DNA of 64,000 nucleotides from Pseudomonas fluorescens (GTDB lineage: Bacteria > Pseudomonadota > Gammaproteobacteria > Pseudomonadales > Pseudomonadaceae): the NCBI RefSeq assembly GCF_005938625.1, contig NZ_VCNJ01000049.1, forward strand, positions 115,365 through 179,364. Reading direction: 5' to 3'. Position numbers and translations under genes: made by a program. Below the pieces are notes generated by a model. That model was not told the DNA's origin. It saw only the letters and a program-made list of their open reading frames with translations, and made no database searches. Positions within the stretch are counted from its first letter, which is position 1; each line of letters starts with the position of its first letter. This document shows positions 57,475 to 64,000 of the stretch, piece by piece.

Positions 57475-59871
57475 TTAACGGCGAGCGTCGACCACGGGCG
57501 GTATCTTTCCGCTGTGTCTGTTTCTGTCGAACTGTTGCGGCTCGCAGGTTTGCGCTTGCACGGTGAGAAGCCCGGTTCGCACGAGGGTCGCCAGCGTCGC
57601 GTAGCCTTCCAGTCGGCGGAGGATGTCTGCGGCGGCACCGGGGCTGCGAATCAGCAGGCGTTCGAGGCCGTCAGGGGCGTGATCGAGGTGCAGCTGAAAC
57701 GGTGCTTGCAGATGCATGGCGAGCTGGTTCAGGCAGATGAAATCGCTGCCGATACGCAGGAGCTTGCCGTGCCGCTGCAGCAGTTCGAAACGCGGGGAAC
57801 TCAGCCCGCACGAGCAATCGCCGAGCAACCAGCGTCCGGTGTCGCCGACGTCATAACGCTGAACCTGCTGGCCCTCGCGGGCTTTGGCGGTGAACAGTAA
57901 GCGGCCAATTTCATCGCCAGCGACTGGCACGTCCTCTTCCAGTGCAACGATTTCCAGATGCTGGATCGCGTCCATCAGATGAAACACGCCATCGCCGGTC
58001 GCGGCGCAGGCGTGCCCGAAGGGTCCGGCATCGACACTGCCATACACCGCCGAGCGGATGCTGGCAACGCCACAGCGCTGCAACAGTTCGCGGCACTGAT
58101 CACTGATGTGTTCACCGCCGAGAAAGACTTTTTCGATGGCGCCATAACGGCTCAGACGCTGATGTTCGTTGAGGAATAAACGATGCAGGGTGCTGGGCAT
58201 GCCGATCAGTACCGTCACGCGCTGTTCGATGATGACTTGCGCAATATCGCTGTAGTCATCGTCGGCCGGAGCTCCCATTGGCAGGTGGTGGGCGCCCAAT
58301 ATTTCCAGCACTTTGGCAAAACTGAAGAAGCCGCCGTACAAACCGCCACTGAAAAACAGGTTCATCACCTTGTCTCGGCTCGGATCGAGACCTGCCGCAA
58401 ACAATCCGTCGGCCGCTGCGCGCATTTGTCGTTGAAAATCGCGGTAGCTATAACCCGCCAGCGCCGGTGTGCCGCTGCTGCCGCCAGAGCGGAAAAACAG
58501 TTGCGCTGCCGCTGTTGTCGGTCGTGCGATAAACGTTTTTTTGTCGGTGATTGGCAAGCCTGTCAGCGTCGGCGCGCCAGTTGGCCGGTCGAGGGTCATG
58601 TGGATGGGCAACTGCGTCGGCGCAACGCTGACCGACACCCGCCGGCTCAGGCGCTGCAGGGCATAGACGCCATCGTGGGGTTCGCCATCGTAGCTGTCGT
58701 GAATGGAGTTGATTGGCGCAATTCGGCTGACACCTGCTGCAATCAGCGTACGCGACAGTTGTCCGATGTGCGTTTCGCCGCACGCCAGCGCACAACTCTG
58801 TAAAACGTTGCGCCAGGGCAGCAGGGTTTGTGTCAGTCGCGCCCGTGGCAGGGGCTTGAGCAACACCGTGCGAAACAGCGGCGAGGGTGCGAGTAACTGA
58901 TCGTGGCTCCAGATCACCCGCCATCCCGGTGCGCTCCAGACCTGCGCCGTCACCCCGGAAAAACTCTCGCCCAGACGCGTCATCAGGGTGCAGGTGGTGA
59001 TCTCGCTGGCCTCCTGAGCCGTCGGGATCAGCGCTGGCCATTGCCCGGCGCGGCGCTCGAACGCCTTGGCCAATTCGCTGCCGATTGCTTGCAGAACGGC
59101 GGGTTCGTCGCTGTCGACCAACAACCATTGCGGGCTTGAGCAGGCTTGCTGGTCCAGTCGGCAGACCTCATCGACCAACGCGTCCAGTGCCTGCGGCGAG
59201 GCGGCATCCGGCGTCAGGTAGGCGAAACTGATGCGGTGCCCCCAGTCGATCCAGCGACAACCGGGCGGTAGCTGTTGGCGGATCGCTTGCAGTGCCGCTT
59301 CGCCACCCCACGCCGAAACGCCGTTGGCCATGTTGCACAAACGACCGATTTGTTCCGTCGCCACTGGCAGCACAGCCACGTAATAGCGCAGTTGGCCGGT
59401 TGGGTCGCATTGCACCAGCGCGTGCAGCAAGCGCGCCGTCAGGCCCTGGTCGCTGCGGCTGGGACGTAACCAATTGATGTTGCCGGCCAACAGGCTTTCA
59501 ATGATCGCGCAACACGCCAGTAGCGGTGCGTTGGCCGGTGTGATGTGGACCACCAGTCCCAGCGGACTCCAGCGCTCAAAGCGCGATTGCTGGTAATCGA
59601 CACGTCGCAGCGATTGCGCCTGATCGCCGAGTTCGCGTTCAAGCTTTTGTTGCAGAGCATGAGGCTGACAGAAGCCGATCAGGGCCTGGCGTTGTTCTTC
59701 ATCCAGCGGCAGTTCGGCGCTGTGCAATTGCTGGGCAAACTGTGCGGCGGCAGTCAGTACGGTGGCGCTGTCCAGCGGCGTACTCAGCTGTTGTGGCAAG
59801 GTCTGATGCAGCAGCGCCAGTGCGTTGTCGAGGTCGACGTCCGCGTGCAGTTCTCCGTTGATAAGGTACAT
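57475..59871 (-). CDS. LuxC-like acyl reductase fused to a PaaK-like domain
   Basis: A 798-residue two-domain protein. Residues about 60-410 match LuxC (PF05893), the NADPH-dependent acyl reductase of bioluminescence: VHITPANAPLLACCAIIESL, then LDQQACSSPQWLL with the candidate acyl-accepting Cys244, and WRVIWSHDQLLAPSPLFRTV. Residues about 450-790 match PaaK-like adenylation domains: LFFRSGGSSGTPALAGYS (458-475), VFLGGEHISDQ, YGSVDAGPFG and YDVGDTGRWLLGDCSCG. Natural LuxC is about 480 residues and free, so this fusion is notable. ATG 59871 follows the luxE-like stop after one base with GGGGAGG upstream. Expected role: reduce an enzyme-bound acyl group to aldehyde and activate a second acid. 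Confidence 0.85.
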   Translation of the reverse strand: MYLINGELHADVDLDNALALLHQTLPQQLSTPLDSATVLTAAAQFAQQLHSAELPLDEEQRQALIGFCQPHALQQKLERELGDQAQSLRRVDYQQSRFERWSPLGLVVHITPANAPLLACCAIIESLLAGNINWLRPSRSDQGLTARLLHALVQCDPTGQLRYYVAVLPVATEQIGRLCNMANGVSAWGGEAALQAIRQQLPPGCRWIDWGHRISFAYLTPDAASPQALDALVDEVCRLDQQACSSPQWLLVDSDEPAVLQAIGSELAKAFERRAGQWPALIPTAQEASEITTCTLMTRLGESFSGVTAQVWSAPGWRVIWSHDQLLAPSPLFRTVLLKPLPRARLTQTLLPWRNVLQSCALACGETHIGQLSRTLIAAGVSRIAPINSIHDSYDGEPHDGVYALQRLSRRVSVSVAPTQLPIHMTLDRPTGAPTLTGLPITDKKTFIARPTTAAAQLFFRSGGSSGTPALAGYSYRDFQRQMRAAADGLFAAGLDPSRDKVMNLFFSGGLYGGFFSFAKVLEILGAHHLPMGAPADDDYSDIAQVIIEQRVTVLIGMPSTLHRLFLNEHQRLSRYGAIEKVFLGGEHISDQCRELLQRCGVASIRSAVYGSVDAGPFGHACAATGDGVFHLMDAIQHLEIVALEEDVPVAGDEIGRLLFTAKAREGQQVQRYDVGDTGRWLLGDCSCGLSSPRFELLQRHGKLLRIGSDFICLNQLAMHLQAPFQLHLDHAPDGLERLLIRSPGAAADILRRLEGYATLATLVRTGLLTVQAQTCEPQQFDRNRHSGKIPPVVDARR

Positions 59872-59872
59872 G

Positions 59873-61003
59873 TCAGTGCCTCCCCAGTAATTCGGACGCG
59901 GCCATCGCGCAGCTTCTGCCGACCGTAGTGCTTGCGCGGCCATGCAGTTCGAACCAGTCACTGGCGAGGCCGCAGTCACAGCTCGAAGCGGGGTGCAATG
60001 TCGCCAGATCGCTCATCACCACGGCGTGCGCCGGGCTGGACGAAATATAGGGCGAGACGAACCCCAGCAAGCCTTGCTGGCCGTAGGGTTGAACGGAGAA
60101 GTTCTGCGGATTGCGTACGTAAGCCTTGGTGTAAACGGGCACATGAAAATGATGGTGGGCACATTCGATGTAAGGCACCGCGTGCTCGACCGCGCCGTAA
60201 CCGTCGCGGCATCGTGACGTTGCGATACCCAGTTGTCGGGCGATGCGCCCATAAAGTTGTTGTTTTGGAATTTCCTCGCGGGCCTGTGTTTTCCAGCCGC
60301 CGCCGAAGAACACTAGCGAATCGGCCGGCAGTTTCAGCTCAGGCACACCTGTGGCCTGCATATGCTGCAAGGTCTGCCAAAGAAACGCCGGGAAACCGAA
60401 AATGCGCACGGGCAGGCCTTCCTCGGCGAACGATTGCAGGGCCGCGATGACCCCGAACACATCGAACTGGTGACCATCGCCGTTGCAGCGCAAGGCGTAG
60501 ACAACTCGGTTGACGGGCGCAAAGCGGCAAAGGAACTGGTCGGTATAGGACGTTCCCAGTGTGATCGCACCTTGCGGTTCGTAGCTCAGCAGCAGGTAGT
60601 TGCACGGCGTATCCGGTGTGTTCCAGCCGTAATGGCTAAAGATCTGCTCGACCATGAACTGCGCGGCCGACAGGCTGCGTTGGTCATAGCGCATGCGGCT
60701 TTTTTGGCCACTGGTGCCGGAGGATGTCAGTTCCAGGGCATTCTCTCCGGTCGGGCTGAGCAACAATTGCTGTTTGAAAAAATTGGCCAGAATCGGCGGC
60801 AGTCGGGACCAGTCATCGAGGCTGTCCAGATCCTTCACATCGAGGCCGTTAGCGTTCAGCCAATGTTCGTAGCCGGGGGTGTGCTGGCAATGAAACCGAC
60901 TGATTTCGGTCATGGCCTGGTCGAACAGGCCCGCAGGCACAGAATCCGGGCAATAGGGGTGTGGCAACGCGCAAAGCGCATCGCTGGCGGGGAAGTGGTT
61001 CAT
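59873..61003 (-). CDS. LuxE-like acyl-protein synthetase
   Basis: A 376-residue protein of the LuxE family (PF04443), which adenylates a fatty acid and holds it as a thioester for LuxC. The canonical P-loop LELTSSGTSGQKSRMRY spans residues 90-106. The C-terminal stretch HGRASTTVGRSCAMAASELL contains Cys365, matching by position the acyl-accepting Cys364 reported for Vibrio/Photobacterium LuxE. AAAGGAAT precedes ATG 61003, 11 bp after the MFS stop. With the LuxC domain encoded next it forms a plausible acid-to-aldehyde reductase. Confidence 0.88.
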   Translation of the reverse strand: MNHFPASDALCALPHPYCPDSVPAGLFDQAMTEISRFHCQHTPGYEHWLNANGLDVKDLDSLDDWSRLPPILANFFKQQLLLSPTGENALELTSSGTSGQKSRMRYDQRSLSAAQFMVEQIFSHYGWNTPDTPCNYLLLSYEPQGAITLGTSYTDQFLCRFAPVNRVVYALRCNGDGHQFDVFGVIAALQSFAEEGLPVRIFGFPAFLWQTLQHMQATGVPELKLPADSLVFFGGGWKTQAREEIPKQQLYGRIARQLGIATSRCRDGYGAVEHAVPYIECAHHHFHVPVYTKAYVRNPQNFSVQPYGQQGLLGFVSPYISSSPAHAVVMSDLATLHPASSCDCGLASDWFELHGRASTTVGRSCAMAASELLGRH

Positions 61004-61014
61004 TCAATATTCCT

Positions 61015-62262
61015 TTATTGAGTGGCAGCGGAGTCGGGCGGTGTGGATTGCAACAATCCCTGCACCAGAGGCAGGCACATCAGGCCGCTGAAGGCCGCGC
61101 AGATTGCGAAAAGCTCGAGGCGGGCGCCACCGCCGATGGCGGCAATCAATGAGCCGCCGAGCCCCATCACCGCAATCGAAATCATGCCGGCCAGGGCCGA
61201 GACCAAGCCCTTGCTGTCGGCGCTGGCAAACAGCGCCAGCCGATACAGCGCAGCGTTGCTCATTCCCAGCCCGACCGCGTACAACGCCAGGCTGGCAACC
61301 ACTGCGCCGAGTCCAGCACCGCACAGCGCGCAGGCAATCAATGCCACAAGCCCCAGGCAAAAAGGCCAGAGCGCCAAGCGGATCAGCCGGGATAAAGAGT
61401 GCGTAACCAGCAAGCGGTCGAGAATCAGATTGCCGGTGATAACGGCGGAAAAAACCGGAATCTGCCACAAGGCATATTCCAGTGGCGTTAGCCCGAGCAG
61501 CTGGATCAGCAGCAGCGGTGCCAGGCCGATCCAGGCGATCAGCGGCAGGCTCATGAACCCCAGTGCGAGACTGGCAGCGAGGAAGGCCCGATTACCCAAG
61601 AGGGCTCGGTAGCGTTGACCGGTCTGGCGCCAGGAACAACGTACGGCGGCCTGCACTTGCCCATCGCGGCGAGTGACCCCGACCGTTTCCGGCATGCAGA
61701 CGAAAAGCCCCAGCCAGACCATTGATGCGGCAAAAGCCAATCCCAGAAACAGTTCGCGCCAGGACAGCCATTGCAACAACAGAATGCCCAGTAACGGCCC
61801 CACCAGCGGTGAGAGCAGGGCGATATTGCCGAGCAGCGCCATCAAGCGTACCGCATCAGCCTCGCAGAACACTTCCTGAAGGGCCGGATAACTGACCGCA
61901 ACCACAAAACCCAGACCCATGCCTTGCAGCAGTCGCAGAAAATTGAAGGCTTCAATGCTTTGGGTGAAGAATGCCCCCGCGCAGGCCGCCGCAAACAATG
62001 CGCAGCCGATCAACAATACCCGCCGCCGCCCCCATTGATCGGACAGCGGCCCAATCAGCCATTGCAGGCAGACACCGCCGATCAGATAAAGATTGAAGGC
62101 GTTGGGCACATGACGCACATCGGCGTGAAGTTCTGTTGTCACGCTCAGCATGGCCGGCATGATCAAGTCGCTGGCCATATACGTCAGAAGTTCAAAAGCG
62201 CTTAACGCTAAACAGAAGCCGAGCACTTGTCGCGGCCCGATCCGTATAAGAGTTCTCTGCAT
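61015..62262 (-). CDS. MFS drug exporter, Bcr/CflA-like
   Basis: A 415-residue twelve-helix transporter. The motif A loop after TM2 reads GPLSDQWGRRRVLLIG, and motif C in TM5 resembles LLSPLVGPLLGILLL, as in drug:H+ antiporters of the Bcr/CflA and MdfA groups. TM1 contains LSAFELLTYMASDLIMPAML. It is the promoter-proximal gene of the LuxE/LuxC/PaaK/GNAT operon, which suggests that the pathway product is toxic or secreted and exported by this protein. The upstream gap is A+T-rich over 62280-62400 and ends at a bidirectional terminator. Confidence 0.88.
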   Translation of the reverse strand: MQRTLIRIGPRQVLGFCLALSAFELLTYMASDLIMPAMLSVTTELHADVRHVPNAFNLYLIGGVCLQWLIGPLSDQWGRRRVLLIGCALFAAACAGAFFTQSIEAFNFLRLLQGMGLGFVVAVSYPALQEVFCEADAVRLMALLGNIALLSPLVGPLLGILLLQWLSWRELFLGLAFAASMVWLGLFVCMPETVGVTRRDGQVQAAVRCSWRQTGQRYRALLGNRAFLAASLALGFMSLPLIAWIGLAPLLLIQLLGLTPLEYALWQIPVFSAVITGNLILDRLLVTHSLSRLIRLALWPFCLGLVALIACALCGAGLGAVVASLALYAVGLGMSNAALYRLALFASADSKGLVSALAGMISIAVMGLGGSLIAAIGGGARLELFAICAAFSGLMCLPLVQGLLQSTPPDSAATQ

Positions 62263-62438
62263 AAACGTCCCTGTTAGTGAGTGGAGGAAAGTTGCCAGAG
62301 ACTAGTGGCAGAGGCATGCGTGACCTATTGTTTTGCTGCGACATTAGATTTCAAATGCTTGCAACTTATTTAGCGAATCCGGTTTACGTACAGGGCAAGT
62401 TACAACTGCGCAGGAGAGTCGGGCGGCAAAAACAGAAA

Positions 62439-62459
62439 AGCCCGCAACAGGGCGGGCTT
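62439..62459. terminator. Bidirectional terminator
   Basis: AAGCCCGC (62439-62446) pairs with GCGGGCTT (62452-62459). Leftward it is followed by TTCTGTTTTT, and rightward by TGTTT. It ends the leftward lipoprotein gene ahead of the MFS promoter. Confidence 0.8.
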
Positions 62460-62537
62460 TGTTTGAAGTTGATCGGGCTTGTTGATTTCCTGCCGCCATC
62501 GGTTCATTGGCAAGCGGGCAGGGCGAACAATCCTGTT

Positions 62538-62678
62538 CTAGCGATGTTGGTAATAGCCAGGGCCACCTTGGTAGTAACGGTGGTGATCGTCATGCCAGCC
62601 GCCGTGGGGGAAGATGATGCAGCCACTCAGGGTCAGCAGGGCAAGAACGGGAATCAGCCAGGTGATTCGACGCAGCAT
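62538..62678 (-). CDS. Very small His/Tyr-rich lipoprotein
   Basis: A 46-residue precursor. MLRRITWLIPVLALLTLSGC is a lipoprotein signal with lipobox LSGC and lipidated Cys20. The mature 27 residues (HGGWHDDHHRYYQGGPGYY) are rich in His, Tyr and Gly, so metal binding is conceivable. GAGGAAT precedes ATG 62678, and a terminator lies 79 bp beyond the stop. Function unknown. Confidence 0.75.
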   Translation of the reverse strand: MLRRITWLIPVLALLTLSGCIIFPHGGWHDDHHRYYQGGPGYYQHR

Positions 62679-62836
62679 TTTGAAAATTCCTCATGGTTAC
62701 GCCGTCATGAAGCCAAAACTCTTCATCGGCTGTAACATGAGACCCCGATTGCAGCGGCGCATCCCCGTAGAACGGTATGTGCATGGCATGCAAGCGGATA
62801 CAAACCGGATACATTTAAAAGTTTCAGGAAACCGCA

Positions 62837-63025
62837 ATGACCCACAAGCAACGCTTGATTTATTCGATTCTGATCGCCGTGTCGGTCCTGGCGATCATGC
62901 TCGGCCTGTCCTGGCTGCAAAACGCCGGGATGATCTCGGAGAAGACGTTCCAGTTCGTCGCCATCGGTGTGGCGGTGATCGTGGTGGTGATCAACGGCGT
63001 GATGCGCCGCAAGGTCAAGCCCTGA
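62837..63025 (+). CDS. Small two-helix inner-membrane protein
   Basis: A 62-residue protein with two hydrophobic segments (LIYSILIAVSVLAIMLGLSW and FVAIGVAVIVVVINGVM) joined by a short loop NAGMISEKTFQ, with a basic tail MRRKVKP. CAGGAA precedes ATG 62837. Probably an inner-membrane hairpin; no family name can be given. It is convergent with the Fur-like gene. Confidence 0.75.
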   Translation: MTHKQRLIYSILIAVSVLAIMLGLSWLQNAGMISEKTFQFVAIGVAVIVVVINGVMRRKVKP

Positions 63026-63043
63026 CGGCGATTGCCACACGCT

Positions 63044-63367
63044 TCAATCGTGGTTGAGGACGGCCGCAGCCTGTGGATGCAGGCTGTAGCTCTTGTCTTC
63101 ATTGAAGGTGATCACACCTTCGGCGCACAGGCGCTTGAGCACTTCGCGGACACTGAGGAAGGACAGCGGAATATCCAGATCCAGCAATTGGCTGTGGACG
63201 CCGCGCACACCCAGACGCCGCTCGCTTTGTGCGGCGACCAGCAGGGCATCAATGACTTTCAGACGAATCAGGCTGGTGCGCAGCCCGAAACTTTTCAGCA
63301 GCAAGCGGATGCGTTCGTTACCGTGACGCTCGACGCGTTGCCCGAAATCGCTCGCGTGGGGGCTCAT
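63044..63367 (-). CDS. Fur-like winged-helix protein lacking the metal/dimer domain
   Basis: A 107-residue protein. Residues about 20-97 match the DNA-binding half of Fur: LLLKSFGLRTSLIRLKVIDA, GVHSQLLDLDIPLSFLSVRE, then VLKRLCAEGVITFNEDKSYSL. Fur proteins normally continue with a dimerisation domain carrying HHDH and Cys metal ligands; here the chain ends with LHPQAAAVLNHD. AAAGGAG precedes ATG 63367, and longer starts run into the A+T-rich promoter region. It may act as a monomeric or partner-dependent regulator. Pseudomonas homologues are sometimes named Fe2+/Zn2+ uptake regulation protein. Confidence 0.75.
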   Translation of the reverse strand: MSPHASDFGQRVERHGNERIRLLLKSFGLRTSLIRLKVIDALLVAAQSERRLGVRGVHSQLLDLDIPLSFLSVREVLKRLCAEGVITFNEDKSYSLHPQAAAVLNHD

Positions 63368-63490
63368 GGAAACTCCTTTGGGTGCCTGGCTACCGTCCGT
63401 TGGTAGTTGCGAGTTGTACATGCGATTACTCCTTTTCAGAGCCTGATCGGGAAAAGTTTTTTTGCTCTCTCTAAACAAGACGTTTCAGCA

Positions 63491-63528
63491 CGACAAATCA
63501 TGAAAGAAAAAATGTAGAAAATTTGTCG
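63491..63528. promoter_or_regulatory. CGACAAAT-N22-ATTTGTCG inverted repeat
   Basis: A perfect 8-bp inverted repeat in the A+T-rich region 124 bp upstream of the Fur-like start. It could be an operator or a hairpin. Confidence 0.4.
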
Positions 63529-63589
63529 GGGGGTTGTCTTTTTCTTGTGATTCTGGGTTGAGATTGCGTTGGGCTTGGCGGCCTTTGGG

Positions 63590-63930
63590 CCGACCATGCT
63601 CTTGGGTTTTGGGTGTATATCCGTTTTTTTTGGGCGTTGCGGCTGGCGGTTTCGCTCTTACAGCGACTCACTTTTCCAGACGCCGAAAAGTAAGCAAAAG
63701 GCTGGGCCCCGGCGTTCGGCCCGCTCGCTGGGGCTCGGGGTTCCTTCGCTACGGGATTGATCCGGGGGCATCGTCTACGGTTTGCTTCGCTGCACCTCCT
63801 CTCGATGTGTTCGACTTCGTCGAACGGTCGCTGCGCTCCCACCCCCGGATCAACCCCTCCACTCAGCCTGCCAAAGGGGCCGGCACGGCAAGATCAAGAA
63901 CTGCAGCCGAGCTAACGCTCATCCTGTTGA
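63590..63930. repeat. Long Pseudomonas intergenic repeat-type region
   Basis: Non-coding GC-rich sequence with many short inverted arms (CACTTTTCCAGACGCCGAAAAGT, split as ACTTTTC and GAAAAGT, and CGACTTCGTCG). It has open frames in several directions but no ribosome-binding sites. I recall near-identical stretches in many Pseudomonas intergenic regions, where they produce spurious hypothetical proteins. No gene is supported from 63529 to the right edge. Confidence 0.5.
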
Positions 63931-64000
63931 GTGGTGAGGGGCGGGGTGTTTGGCTTTTGATCTGGTTGTGTATTTGAGTGCGGCTCGGTATTTCATGTCG

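Noticed and set aside
55207..62262. Bioluminescence (lux) operon
   Set aside because: LuxC- and LuxE-like proteins are present, but no luxA, luxB or luxD, and the reductase is fused to a PaaK domain; neighbours fit a biosynthetic pathway instead.
63534..63977. ORFs in the right-edge region
   Set aside because: Several overlapping frames without ribosome-binding sites in a sequence that looks like a repeated intergenic block.

Overview
The window reads as a chromosomal segment of a Pseudomonas species, most likely of the P. fluorescens group. The grounds are high-GC codon use, REP/REPIN repeats of the GTGGGAGCGAGCTTGCTCGCGA type, a muxABC-opmB efflux operon, Pseudomonas-type small proteins, and a GlgE/TreS/TreYZ glucan-trehalose locus with a DUF2934 gene between glgX and treY. 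No rRNA, tRNA, CRISPR array, transposase or integrase was seen.

Layout. 1-5.5 kb: a truncated outer-membrane barrel gene, a small DUF6124 gene behind a structured leader, and a visibly A+T-richer three-gene islet (PAAR spike, candidate toxin, membrane-anchored candidate immunity protein). The islet is bracketed by a 410-bp direct duplication carrying one intact and one decapitated yciI-type gene; tpx follows. 5.6-14.8 kb: muxA-muxB-muxC-opmB, a tripartite RND pump with two different inner-membrane subunits and a REPIN between muxB and muxC. 15-22.9 kb: an MHYT-GGDEF-EAL protein (MucR-like), an SDR, a MocR regulator, a MITE-like repeat, a lone ccoG, an mgtC-like gene and small proteins.

23-48.3 kb is the carbon-storage and osmoprotection locus. 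Rightward glgE, treS-maltokinase and glgB lie behind a good AlgU-type promoter and should turn trehalose into maltose, maltose-1-phosphate and branched alpha-glucan. The leftward glgA-treZ-malQ-treY-DUF2934-glgX set makes, debranches and recycles glucan and converts it to trehalose. Coupled to the end of glgX by overlapping or near-overlapping junctions is an uncharacterised set: acyl-CoA-dehydrogenase-like protein, PIG-L deacetylase, NodS-like methyltransferase, GT2 glycosyltransferase, then a second PIG-L lacking residues expected for catalysis, and a YbhP-like EEP protein.

48.9-55.2 kb: a hydroxyacid dehydrogenase, an alpha/beta hydrolase, a DUF411/YqaA pair, a chemoreceptor and an unrecognised protein. 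55.2-62.3 kb: the most unusual part, a leftward operon of an MFS exporter, a LuxE-like acyl-protein synthetase, a LuxC-like reductase fused to a PaaK-like domain, a free PaaK-like enzyme and a GNAT protein. No luciferase genes are present. It looks like a pathway that activates acids, reduces an acyl group, modifies the product and exports it. The right edge has two tiny envelope proteins, a Fur-like winged-helix protein without a metal domain, and a long repeat-type region.
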